Source: Kiritimatiellia bacterium (GTDB lineage Bacteria; Verrucomicrobiota; Kiritimatiellia; RFP12; UBA1067). From it: 10,643 nt of DNA. Positions 1 to 7,142 of this stretch are shown here, piece after piece (the first letter of the stretch is position 1; each line of letters starts with the position of its first letter). The notes under the pieces were generated by a model. That model worked only from the letters and a program-made list of their open reading frames with translations. It searched no databases and was not told the DNA's origin. Made by a program: the position numbers and the translations under genes. The DNA lies in the NCBI GenBank assembly GCA_904502135.1, contig CAJGDE010000071.1:1-10643 (forward strand), written 5' to 3'.

Positions 1-22
1 AAGCGAAGGATATAAGCGAAGC

Positions 23-2944
23 GTGAAGATGTGCGCCGATTTCAAGGCGCTTTCGATAAAGCCCATCGAGCCGAAGCCGGCCGACAAAGTTTTCATTTCA
101 ACGAACGTTCTTGCGCGGGTTCACGGCGCGTGGCAGTTTCCCTTGCGTGAAATCGCCTGCGATGAGGGAGTAAAGTATCGTCTTCGCGTCAAAGCGCGGC
201 TTAAACGCGGTTCAACTTCGAGCGCCGGGTTTTCGGCCGGCTTGAGCGTTCCGTGGCTGCCGCACGCGCCCGGTCAGTTCAAGCGCGAGATATCCGATCT
301 TGCCGAAGAGTGGCAGTGGCGCGAAGTTGGCATTTTTGATTTTGCCGCGCTTCAGAAGCATCCGCTTCCGACGATGGACGGGCTTGTTATTTATGCATCA
401 AGGGGTGCGGATATAGAAGGCTTTGAGATAGAAAGACTATCGCCCCGTATCGCGCCGCTTGACAGCGAGGCGTGGGGTGAGAGCGAATGGATTTCTGCGG
501 TAGATCAGAAAGTTTATGAGAAAGGTACTTTTTCCGGCGTACGAGCGGCTGAAGGCGTAAGCTGGTTTTACCACTCCTTTACGAACTTAAGCGCGATAAA
601 GTCGGCACGGTTCATGACGACGGCGCTCGGAGTTTATGATGTCTATGTCAACGGCGAGCGTATCGGAAATGATTTTCTTAAGCCTGGTTTTACGCACTAC
701 AAAAAAACGCGCTATTCTTTCACCTACGATGTGACGGCGCGTTTGAAGGTGGCGAAGGGTGAGGTCAATAATCTTGCTGCGGAAGTCGGTGCCGGGTGGT
801 GGCGCGATAAGATTGTAGCGCCGAACGGACATAAAGGTTTTATGGGCGACAAGAGTGCGTTTCGCGGGGTTTTGGAAATTGTTTATGCGGATGGAACAAG
901 AAGTCTTCTTGGGTCGAAAGCCTCTACGTGGCGAAGCGGTATGTGCGGCCGTATTAAAGGCTCTTCAATATTTGACGGCGAATGGTATGACGAGCGCCGC
1001 AAAGAAGGCGTTAATGCGGATTTCAATCGACTGAAGGAGAGTGAAATCAATGACGAGTTCAAAGGAAAGATCGTTCCTACAGACGGCGCAGAGGTTGTGC
1101 TTAGACGCGATTTGACGCTTGGCGTGAAAGAGGCGTATGTGTGGAAGGGTGTTACGGGGAAAACAACGAATGAATTCGGGCGTGTCTGCATTTTGCGCCG
1201 CTATTCTCCAGGTGAAGAGATAACACTTAAAGCGGGCGAAACTCTCGTTGTCGATTTCGCGCAGAATGCCGCCGCCGTTCCTGAGTTTGAGTTTGCCGCG
1301 AAAAAGGATGTAAGAGTCATCGCAAAGCCCGCCGAGATGCTTAATGACGGCAACGGTGAAAAATCGCGCGGCAATGACGGGCCTCAGGGTAGCGTCTATC
1401 GCGCCAATCTGCGTGAGGCGGCAGGGTCTGGATGCAGAGTCGTATATACGTTTGGCGGAGGAGGTGAAAACCATTTTCGCAAGTATCATCCTAAGTTTAC
1501 GTTTTACGGCTATCGTTATATTTCCGTAACGGCTACGGGGACTCTAAAGATCCGCTCCATTAAATCAATTCCGGTAACTTCAGTAACGAAGCGTATGGAG
1601 TCTGGCTCGATTGAGACTGGTGTCGAGGCGCTCAATCGGTTTATCGAAAATGTGAAGTGGAGCCAATATTCAAATTATCTGTCTATACCGAGTGACTGCC
1701 CTCAGAGAAACGAGCGCCTTGGCTGGACTGCCGATACGCAGATTTTCGCCAGAACCGGCGCGTACAATGCCGACACTTACGACTTTATGCGCAAGTGGAT
1801 GCGCGATATGCGCGATAGCCAGCATAAGAGCGGGGCGTTTCCATCGGTCGCGCCGTACGCGCAGTACGGCAATGAAGGACGGCGTTTCGGGTGGGGCGAT
1901 GCGGGAATAATTGTCCCTTATGAGATGTGGCGTCATTTTGGCGATAAGCGCATAATCGAAGAGAACTGGGCGGCAATGACGGCGTATTCGCAGATGCAGA
2001 AAAATACGGGTTTCCGTTCCGGCCACGGCGATATGCAGTATGCCGACTGGCTGAGTTTTGAGAAATATGAATCATACGGCAGAAAGTGCTTTGTGAAAGA
2101 CAAGTCGGGGAAAAGGAAGGTGAGTAACGAGGCTTTGGCGTATTGGAATTATCTCGCCGGATGTTACTGGATTATCGATTCCGAAATGATGAGTGAAATG
2201 GCTCTGGCGATCGGTCGCGAAGATGAGGCGCGGCTATACGCCAAGACGGCTCAGGAAGTGCGTTTAAAAATCCGCAGAGAGTTTTTTGTCTCGGGCGATG
2301 GAATGATTTTGGAGTCCTTGCGCGATATGCAAACACCTGCTCTTTTCGCGCTTAAGTGCCGCCTTGTGGAGGGAGATGCGAAGGAGAAGACGATAGAGGC
2401 GCTTAAAAACAATTTTGCCGCCAGAGGCAATAGAATGAGCACCGGGTTTCTCGGGACTTCCATTCTTCTTGACACTTTGAGCGACAATGGTCTTGAAGAA
2501 TTAGCCTATACGATTCTTCTCGGGCATGGTTTTCCTGGCTGGCTTTATTCCGTTGACCAGGGAGCGACGACGATTTGGGAGAGATGGAACAGCTATACCC
2601 ATGAGAAGGGCTTTGGACCCGTAGGGATGAACAGTTTCAATCATTACGCTTACGGCTCGGTCGTCGGCTGGCTTTATCATACGGCTGCGGGGATCGCATC
2701 TGATTCCGCGAATCCGGGCTTTAAAAATATAATCATGCGTCCGAAATTTAATCGGCGGCTTGGGTTTGTAAAGGCCAAGTACCGTTCGCGAGTTGGAGTT
2801 ATAAAGAGTGAATGGAAGTATGTGAACGACAAGTGGGTGTGGTCATTCACGATTCCTGAAGGTGCGACAGCCGATGTTATGCTGCCGCACGAAACGGTTT
2901 CAAAGCGCTATTCCGCCGGCAGCTATACTCTCAAAGAAGAGTGA
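23..2944 (+). CDS. GH78 alpha-L-rhamnosidase
   Basis: This enzyme hydrolyses terminal alpha-L-rhamnosyl linkages, releasing L-rhamnose by an inverting mechanism. The 973 residues suit the bacterial GH78 architecture: N-terminal beta-sandwich domains, a motif DGEWYDERR (residues 318-326) matching the conserved YDAR-type stretch, a further beta domain ending near GYRYISV (about 496), a six-hairpin (alpha/alpha)6 catalytic domain and a C-terminal beta domain. The signature DCPQRNERLGW starts at D558. E564 in it is the expected general acid, and D571 is a conserved acidic residue. E853 in GATTIWERW is the expected general base. No signal peptide is visible, so the enzyme is probably cytoplasmic and acts on imported rhamnosides. 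The start is uncertain: the frame is open to base 1, GTG at 23 has GAAGGA (5-10) twelve bases upstream, and ATG at 29 is an in-frame alternative. The gene converges on the sugar operon with 11 bases between stops. Confidence 0.93.
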   Translation: MKMCADFKALSIKPIEPKPADKVFISTNVLARVHGAWQFPLREIACDEGVKYRLRVKARLKRGSTSSAGFSAGLSVPWLPHAPGQFKREISDLAEEWQWREVGIFDFAALQKHPLPTMDGLVIYASRGADIEGFEIERLSPRIAPLDSEAWGESEWISAVDQKVYEKGTFSGVRAAEGVSWFYHSFTNLSAIKSARFMTTALGVYDVYVNGERIGNDFLKPGFTHYKKTRYSFTYDVTARLKVAKGEVNNLAAEVGAGWWRDKIVAPNGHKGFMGDKSAFRGVLEIVYADGTRSLLGSKASTWRSGMCGRIKGSSIFDGEWYDERRKEGVNADFNRLKESEINDEFKGKIVPTDGAEVVLRRDLTLGVKEAYVWKGVTGKTTNEFGRVCILRRYSPGEEITLKAGETLVVDFAQNAAAVPEFEFAAKKDVRVIAKPAEMLNDGNGEKSRGNDGPQGSVYRANLREAAGSGCRVVYTFGGGGENHFRKYHPKFTFYGYRYISVTATGTLKIRSIKSIPVTSVTKRMESGSIETGVEALNRFIENVKWSQYSNYLSIPSDCPQRNERLGWTADTQIFARTGAYNADTYDFMRKWMRDMRDSQHKSGAFPSVAPYAQYGNEGRRFGWGDAGIIVPYEMWRHFGDKRIIEENWAAMTAYSQMQKNTGFRSGHGDMQYADWLSFEKYESYGRKCFVKDKSGKRKVSNEALAYWNYLAGCYWIIDSEMMSEMALAIGREDEARLYAKTAQEVRLKIRREFFVSGDGMILESLRDMQTPALFALKCRLVEGDAKEKTIEALKNNFAARGNRMSTGFLGTSILLDTLSDNGLEELAYTILLGHGFPGWLYSVDQGATTIWERWNSYTHEKGFGPVGMNSFNHYAYGSVVGWLYHTAAGIASDSANPGFKNIIMRPKFNRRLGFVKAKYRSRVGVIKSEWKYVNDKWVWSFTIPEGATADVMLPHETVSKRYSAGSYTLKEE

Positions 2945-2980
2945 CGGCTGAGATTTTACACAAGATCGATCTTGTAGCCG
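2945..2980. repeat. Palindrome at the convergent gene ends
   Basis: A perfect 8+8 palindrome ACAAGATC/GATCTTGT occupies 2960-2975, inside the last codons of the isomerase-like gene. Outer arms CGGCT (2945-2949) and AGCCG (2976-2980) can also pair. The structure lies across the 11-base gap between the two convergent stop codons. There is no T-run on either side, so it is a weak candidate for a shared bidirectional terminator. Confidence 0.35.
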
Positions 2981-4353
2981 AGATATTTGCAAAGCGCTTC
3001 GCGCACTACGCTAGAGTTCTTGCCGTATGCAAACGCCACATGATGGCGATAGCCGTTCTCAGCCATATAATTGAATAGCCCATTCATATCTCCGTCATCC
3101 TTGCGGAAGACAAAGCCTGTGCCGAAAAAGCCCTTGCCGGGATCGAGCGTCGTAATTTCGCCTTCGGTGACAAAGCCTTTAAGCTCGCCGTTTTCAGAGC
3201 GAAGAGAAGCTACCGTGACAGGACCTGCTTTCATCTTTCCGTTATGGACGCCAACGCTCGTGTCAGGGCCCATGGCCTTGGCGAGAATGGGATGATCTTC
3301 TATCAGTCCCTTCCCAACGAGCATACCTTTAGGTACGGCCGAGCAATGGAAGAATACGGCCTTATCCTTCGCGCTGCCGTAATTGTTGTTTACGTCAAAG
3401 ACGGCTACGCTCTCACCTTCGCCTGCGGCAAGACCGACAGCCTTCATCATGACGGCATTGTTGACATCAGTCTCGCAAGCGGCGGGGAAGCCCTTGTCGT
3501 TAAGCATACTCATCACGACGCAAGGAGAAATTCCCCATTCAGTTTGAAACTCATCCCAACATCTGATGGCTACTGAATCGAGCGCGTATTCGCTGACGAT
3601 CTTATCTATCGCGACTGCAAGACGCGCAAGAGCGTCTATGCGCTTAGCGCAGCAAGGCGCGCGTCTGGCGTATGACTCGATATCTTTGCGCTTCGCGGCG
3701 ATTTCATCTTCACCCGCCTCGCGCATAAGCTTAAATACCTGCGAAAGATCGAGCGTTTCAACATTGACGCCGCGCTTTTGAAACGCGATTTCATCGATGC
3801 GCACAGTCTTAAACGGAGTCGTTCTCGCTCCGAGTACGCCGACATTAAATGACTTAAGCGATTTGATGATTCGGCAAAGGGCGGCAAAACGTGAAAGATC
3901 CTCGGCGAACGCCTTAGACTTGGGAGACGCGGCGAAGTCTGCCGTAAGCGTATAAGGAATGTCCGCCTGTCGCAGAACATTGCATATGGCGAGCTTTCCG
4001 CAGACGGCATCGCGGCGAGTAGCTATGCCCATTTTAGAGGGTTCGTCCGGAAACGCCTGAACGAGAATCGGCACTCCCGCTTCCTTAAGCGCAACGACAG
4101 CTCCGTTCTCATCACCGAAATTCGGAAGAGAAAGTATAACGCCGTCGTATTCGCCGCGCTTTTCAGATAAAAACTTAGCGTAGAGTCTTCCCTCGGCGAT
4201 TGAGCCGACGGCATCATAACGCGTAAGACCTGAAGGAAGCATAATGGCTGAATGGCCTTGAGCGGCAAGAGCCTTTACGAGTTCCTTGCGCGCCGCGTCA
4301 AAGAGTGAACCTGGGAATGTGCCGCGATTGGCAAGACAGATGGCGAACTTCAT
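2956..4353 (-). CDS. L-fucose isomerase-like protein (fucose/arabinose isomerase superfamily)
   Basis: This is a probable aldose-ketose isomerase of the L-fucose/L-arabinose isomerase superfamily. It would convert an imported or released aldose to the ketose consumed downstream. The 465 residues are shorter than classical FucI (about 590) and match the 'L-fucose isomerase-related' group. The N-terminal Rossmann-like half (MKFAICLANRG, then YDGVILSLPNFGD at 69-81) resembles the substrate-binding half of the family. Metal-ligand candidates in the C-terminal half are E294 (in CETD), D320 (in FDVNN) and H437 or H438 (in GYRHHVAF), the Glu/Asp/His pattern known for FucI. It is the last gene of the operon. 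Its Shine-Dalgarno GGAGGG (4361-4366) lies inside the final codons of the aldolase gene, 7 bases before the ATG, which implies coupled translation. The true substrate (L-rhamnose, L-fucose or another sugar) cannot be read from the sequence. Confidence 0.8.
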   Translation of the reverse strand: MKFAICLANRGTFPGSLFDAARKELVKALAAQGHSAIMLPSGLTRYDAVGSIAEGRLYAKFLSEKRGEYDGVILSLPNFGDENGAVVALKEAGVPILVQAFPDEPSKMGIATRRDAVCGKLAICNVLRQADIPYTLTADFAASPKSKAFAEDLSRFAALCRIIKSLKSFNVGVLGARTTPFKTVRIDEIAFQKRGVNVETLDLSQVFKLMREAGEDEIAAKRKDIESYARRAPCCAKRIDALARLAVAIDKIVSEYALDSVAIRCWDEFQTEWGISPCVVMSMLNDKGFPAACETDVNNAVMMKAVGLAAGEGESVAVFDVNNNYGSAKDKAVFFHCSAVPKGMLVGKGLIEDHPILAKAMGPDTSVGVHNGKMKAGPVTVASLRSENGELKGFVTEGEITTLDPGKGFFGTGFVFRKDDGDMNGLFNYMAENGYRHHVAFAYGKNSSVVREALCKYLGYKIDLV

Positions 4354-4356
4354 TTT

Positions 4357-5208
4357 TTAACCCTCCATTGAAAATAGCTTCATTACGTTTACGAGATCTT
4401 CACGAATCGCTTTCGTGGCCGCTACGGCAACATCATGAATCTGAAGAGACGCGCCCTTTTCTTTTACAATCTCACAGACGGCTTTGCCGCCTGCGAGTGC
4501 GCCGTAAGTGTAGTAGTTTATCTTTCTGATTCCCTTCGAGATGGCGTTTCTAAAGTCGTCATCCGAAAGGCCAGAGCCGCCGTGCATTACGAGAGGAAGA
4601 CCGCCCGTAGCTTTTGAAACGCGCTCGATAACATCAAGCGCGAGCGTAGGCTTAGCCTTATAAACGCCATGCACAGTGCCGAACGAAATGGCGAGCGCAT
4701 CAACGCCCGTAAGTTCAAGATACTTCGCAGCCTCTTCGGAACGAGTGTAGAAATCTTCAGGCGAATATTCACCAAGCTCGCCGTTGAAGTTGTGCGGCAT
4801 TGAGCCTAATTCCGCCTCAACATCCGCACCACGCTTCTTAGCCTCTTTTACGACCTCTGCGGCGATGGCGGCGTTCTCCTCGAAAGGAAGCGCCGACGAG
4901 TCAATCATGACAGAGGTAAAGCCAAGATCGAGCGCGTGTTTGCAGAGGTCAAAATCCGTGCCGTGATCAAGATGGACTGCAACAGGCACTTTCGCCTCCT
5001 TTGCCAGCTGAAGCATGATCGGAGCTGCCATATCGAACGGAACGTATTTCTCGTGGGCAGGCGCGTGCTGCAGGATGAACGGAAGACCCGTCTCTTCCGC
5101 CGCCTCTATCGCCGCGCGTCCGTATTCAAGCGTTGAAAAATTGAACGCTCCTACCGCACATCCTTTTTTCGTGCATTCAGCTAAAAGCTCGCTCATTTTT
5201 GCTATCAT
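4357..5208 (-). CDS. Class II ketose-bisphosphate aldolase (FBA/GatY/KbaY type)
   Basis: This zinc-dependent aldolase should split a phosphorylated ketose into dihydroxyacetone phosphate and an aldehyde in the cytoplasm. The 283 residues match the short GatY/KbaY/bacillary Fba subgroup. Visible landmarks are GAFNFSTLE near the N terminus (20-28), VHLDHG with D81 as catalytic acid/base and H82 as zinc ligand, E133 in the AELGS segment, H180 in SFGTVHG and H209 in MHGGSG as further zinc ligands, and KINYYT for phosphate binding. The gene sits between the transporter and the isomerase-like gene. Shine-Dalgarno AAAAGGAG (5218-5225) lies 9 bases before the ATG and overlaps the transporter stop codon. 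The catabolic context suggests a role in sugar breakdown rather than central glycolysis. Tagatose-bisphosphate, fructose-bisphosphate and deoxy-ketose phosphate substrates cannot be separated by eye. Confidence 0.9.
   Translation of the reverse strand: MIAKMSELLAECTKKGCAVGAFNFSTLEYGRAAIEAAEETGLPFILQHAPAHEKYVPFDMAAPIMLQLAKEAKVPVAVHLDHGTDFDLCKHALDLGFTSVMIDSSALPFEENAAIAAEVVKEAKKRGADVEAELGSMPHNFNGELGEYSPEDFYTRSEEAAKYLELTGVDALAISFGTVHGVYKAKPTLALDVIERVSKATGGLPLVMHGGSGLSDDDFRNAISKGIRKINYYTYGALAGGKAVCEIVKEKGASLQIHDVAVAATKAIREDLVNVMKLFSMEG
4361..4366 (-). promoter_or_regulatory. Shine-Dalgarno of the isomerase-like gene, inside the aldolase gene end
   Basis: GGAGGG spans the final ATG-GAG-GGT codons of the aldolase and lies 7 bases before the isomerase-like ATG. 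It fixes that start and supports translational coupling across a 3-base gap. Confidence 0.85.
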
Positions 5209-5217
5209 TTCGGAATT

Positions 5218-5225
5218 CTCCTTTT
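5218..5225 (-). promoter_or_regulatory. Shine-Dalgarno of the aldolase gene
   Basis: AAAAGGAG lies 9 bases before the aldolase ATG at 5208 and overlaps the transporter stop codon (5224-5226). It supports the ATG at 5208 over the in-frame ATG four codons later. Confidence 0.8.
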
Positions 5226-6477
5226 ATAAGTTGATTTCTTCGAGTGCCTTGCCCTTTGTTTCAGGCACAATAAATATAGCCCAGAACATGTGGAAGATCA
5301 TGAAAAGTCCAAACAGGGCGAAAATCGACCATGTGGGCATTCTCGCGGTCATAAGAGGGAAGACGAACGTGAGCGTGGCGCAGACCATCCAGTGGGTAAA
5401 GCTGCCGAAGCTCTGACCTTGGGCGCGGAACTTCTGCGGGAACACTTCCGAGATAAATACCCAGATGACGGTGCCCTGGCCTACCGCATGCGAGAAGATG
5501 AAGAGGAATATGCAGGCGGCGGCGATTACATTCCACCCGAGAATGAATGCGGCGGCACAGCCGAAAAGCGACACGAGATATCCGATTCCTCCGAGAATCA
5601 ACATTTGACGTCTGCCGATTCTATCAATAAGGAAAAGCCCCGCGAAAGTGCCAAGGCCTAAAAGAACGGTAAGCCACGCCGTCACCGCAAGCGCGGTTTC
5701 AGGTGTGCAGCCTGCGAGCTGGAAGACTCTTCTGGCGAAATACAAAACGGCGCATATGCCGGAGAGCTGGTTGAACAGCGCGACAAAAAAGGCCAGCAGA
5801 ATCGGGCGCAGATTGCTGCGGCAGAAGAACTTTTCATCTGAACCGCAAACATCTGCGGCGGCTCCGCTGCGCATGGTGAGGTATCTTGGCGACTCGATAA
5901 GAAACGGACAGATAAGAGTAAAGGCGAGCGCGGGCAGCGCTTCAGCTCCGAGCATCCAGCGCCATGTGTTATCACCAAGTTCCGCGCACCCGATGAACCA
6001 GTTCACAATCTGGGAGACGACCATGCCGATTACGATGTTGAACTGAAAGAGGGCGCAGAGCCTGCCGCGGCTTTCAGCTGGAGATATTTCGGAGATGTAC
6101 ACGGGCGCGGCGATCGATGAAATGCCGACACCGAGGCCTCCAATGAAGCGAGCGATCATAAGCGAATACGGGTCTGTCGCGATTGCGCTCCATACGGCTG
6201 AAAGAAAATAAAGGATGCCTACGAAAAGCAGTGTCGGCTTTCGTCCGAACCGGTCGCAGACCTTTCCGCCGGCAAAAGCGCCTATTACAGTTCCCCACAA
6301 TGCCGCGCTCATCACAAGCCCGTGCATCAGAGAAGAGAGCTTCCAGAGAGACTGTATCTGCTGCTCGCCGCCGTTGATGACGGCTGTATCGTAACCAAAC
6401 AGAAACCCTCCCATTGCTGCGGCGATAGAAAGGAATAGGAGTTTTCCGCCCTTAATGCTGTTTTCTGTGCCAGACAT
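5224..6477 (-). CDS. MFS sugar transporter, sugar-porter (SP) family
   Basis: This inner-membrane sugar importer of the SP family (the XylE/AraE/GLUT group) is probably proton-coupled. Twelve hydrophobic segments can be picked out. Signatures in order are GGFLFGYDTAVI (23-34), DRFGRK (75-80), PVYISEISPAESRG (125-138), ESPRYL (195-200), NQLSG (236-240), DRIGRR (285-290), SEVFP (343-347) and PETKG (405-409). At 417 residues it is shorter than most members (about 450-500). The shortfall is mainly the cytoplasmic linker between helices 6 and 7, only about 22 residues from ESPRYL to LRPILL. Aligning NQLSGIC with the QQFVGIN segment of XylE puts N236 where Q288 is and C242 where the sugar-contacting N294 is, hinting at altered specificity. 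It is the first gene of the operon, and AGGAA just upstream of the ATG serves as Shine-Dalgarno. Confidence 0.94.
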   Translation of the reverse strand: MSGTENSIKGGKLLFLSIAAAMGGFLFGYDTAVINGGEQQIQSLWKLSSLMHGLVMSAALWGTVIGAFAGGKVCDRFGRKPTLLFVGILYFLSAVWSAIATDPYSLMIARFIGGLGVGISSIAAPVYISEISPAESRGRLCALFQFNIVIGMVVSQIVNWFIGCAELGDNTWRWMLGAEALPALAFTLICPFLIESPRYLTMRSGAAADVCGSDEKFFCRSNLRPILLAFFVALFNQLSGICAVLYFARRVFQLAGCTPETALAVTAWLTVLLGLGTFAGLFLIDRIGRRQMLILGGIGYLVSLFGCAAAFILGWNVIAAACIFLFIFSHAVGQGTVIWVFISEVFPQKFRAQGQSFGSFTHWMVCATLTFVFPLMTARMPTWSIFALFGLFMIFHMFWAIFIVPETKGKALEEINL

Positions 6478-6503
6478 GTTTTTTCCTTAAGTTGTTATGT
6501 TGT

Positions 6504-6536
6504 TAATGATTCATTATGACGAGAGAGACTCTCTCG
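6504..6536. promoter_or_regulatory. Two adjacent palindromes in the operon leader, candidate operators
   Basis: TAATGA-T-TCATTA (6504-6516) and CGAGAGAG-A-CTCTCTCG (6520-6536) are perfect odd-centred palindromes separated by three bases. They lie between the predicted promoter (6564-6569) and the transporter start (6477), roughly 20-55 bases into the predicted leader. That position suits a roadblock repressor or an RNA hairpin. No regulator gene lies in the window, so the binding protein is unknown. Confidence 0.45.
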
Positions 6537-6563
6537 CATAAATGGTCAAGGATTTAAAAGGAG

Positions 6564-6573
6564 ATTATATCAA
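6564..6573 (-). promoter_or_regulatory. Extended -10 promoter of the transporter-aldolase-isomerase operon
   Basis: On the minus strand the sequence is TTGATATAAT: a perfect TATAAT (6564-6569) preceded by TGA, which is an extended -10 arrangement. No convincing -35 hexamer is seen at normal spacing. The expected start of transcription is near 6557, which gives a leader of about 80 bases. Confidence 0.55.
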
Positions 6574-6923
6574 AAATATCGCTATGTGAGGTCATTGGGG
6601 CGCGTAAGGGGTTATGTCGCCTGTGCAACTGCTGTAGAGAGTTGTCAGGTGAGAAAGAAGATAGTATTGTCAAAACAGCGTATTACCTTGAATAAGTGAC
6701 TTGTCAAAATGCGGCGGATGAAAGCGGCAACGCAGCTCCTTGCGGCCACTTCGCTTTGCTCGTGCGCTCGACCTTCGGTCTGCGCGGCTACCCTTCGAAA
6801 CGCGGTGCGTTTCTACGGTGCATGTGCTCCCGCGCTTATGGCGGAATTTTATTTATGCTTCGCCCAAATAAGGCTTGATATGGTGGCGAGAAGCCCGGAT
6901 GTGAGATAGGGGAGTTGAGGATG
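6574..6923. other. Non-coding stretch with a GC-rich tract carrying short hairpins
   Basis: No credible gene is seen. From about 6706 to 6840 the sequence turns strongly GC-rich with many TCG and GCG steps, then becomes AT-rich again at 6845-6870. Two small perfect hairpins occur: GACC-TTC-GGTC (6770-6780) and GAAACGC-GGT-GCGTTTC (6797-6813). Two short plus-strand open frames (6696-6878 and 6709-6909) have no ribosome-binding site and no family resemblance. The tract could be a genomic repeat, a structured RNA or remnant coding DNA. A weak TTGTCA-17-TATTGT promoter-like pair sits at 6642-6670 on the plus strand. Confidence 0.4.
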
Positions 6924-6956
6924 GGAAACAACTTGTTTGAAACAACTTTTGTTTAT

Positions 6957-6974
6957 GGCGGGCAACCGCCCGCC
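6957..6974. repeat. GC-rich hairpin within the MITE-like element
   Basis: GGCGGGC pairs with GCCCGCC around an AACC loop. A smaller TTCGT-T-ACGAA palindrome follows at 6975-6985, and seven T lie at 6992-6998. The gap of 17 bases between the main stem and the T-run argues against a classical terminator. Confidence 0.5.
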
Positions 6975-7003
6975 TTCGTTACGAACGCCGCTTTTTTTCT
7001 GTG

Positions 7004-7013
7004 TTGATATAAT
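7004..7013 (+). promoter_or_regulatory. Extended -10-like site inside the MITE-like element
   Basis: TTGATATAAT is identical to the operon -10 region on the other strand and to the site at 7198-7207. It points toward the right-hand cassette and could give a second, longer transcript. No -35 is seen. Confidence 0.3.
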
Positions 7014-7038
7014 TACTTGAGCGCAATAGAGAAGGAAG

Positions 7039-7060
7039 GCACGGGCGAGTTCGCCCGTGC
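7039..7060. repeat. Ten-base perfect hairpin within the MITE-like element
   Basis: GCACGGGCGA pairs with TCGCCCGTGC around a two-base GT centre. It is followed by GCCAAATTAGAGG with no T-run, so it is not an intrinsic terminator on the plus strand. It is probably part of the repeat element's own structure. Confidence 0.6.
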
Positions 7061-7142
7061 GCCAAATTAGAGGTTGTTTCAAAAAGTTGTTTCCAAAAAT
7101 CGGAAGACTCTGAAGTGAATAGAAACTCTGACTCAACTACTA

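Larger units (their letters stand above)
6924..7094. mobile_element. MITE-like element with imperfect terminal inverted repeats
   Basis: The left end (6924-6946) is GGAAACAAC, six bases, then GAAACAAC. The right end (7073-7094) read on the minus strand is GGAAACAAC, five T, then GAAACAAC. These make 22-23 base terminal inverted repeats that differ only in the short T-rich centre. The 171-base interior has no gene but holds two strong hairpins, GGCGGGC/GCCCGCC (6957-6974) and a 10-base stem (7039-7060), plus a TGATATAAT promoter-like site. The size, termini and lack of coding capacity fit a non-autonomous transposon relic or palindromic intergenic repeat. No target-site duplication is visible. 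Confidence 0.5.

Noticed and set aside
1..22. Direct repeat AAGCGAAG (1-8 and 14-21) as a regulatory site
   Set aside because: It is short, lies in the still-open reading frame, and is probably codon-level similarity.
965..1489. A 174-codon open frame on the minus strand inside the rhamnosidase gene
   Set aside because: It is fully antisense to a gene with intact catalytic motifs and has no family resemblance. It is a shadow of GC-rich codon bias.
6585..6600. CRP-like site (TGTGA half) upstream of the operon promoter
   Set aside because: Only one half-site is present; the second half (TTGGG region) does not match.
6696..6909. Two overlapping short plus-strand open frames in the intergenic GC-rich tract
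   Set aside because: They have no ribosome-binding site and low-complexity Ala/Arg/Cys-rich translations. They depend on the local GC-rich texture.
6957..6998. GC hairpin followed by seven T as an intrinsic terminator
   Set aside because: The T-run is 17 bases from the main stem, and no plus-strand gene ends just upstream.
6914..7104. Target-site duplication flanking the MITE-like element
   Set aside because: The bases outside the two ends (GAGGATG and AAAAATC) do not repeat each other.
6849..7136. A 95-codon minus-strand open frame across the MITE-like element
   Set aside because: It reads straight through both terminal repeats and both hairpins and has no start signals.
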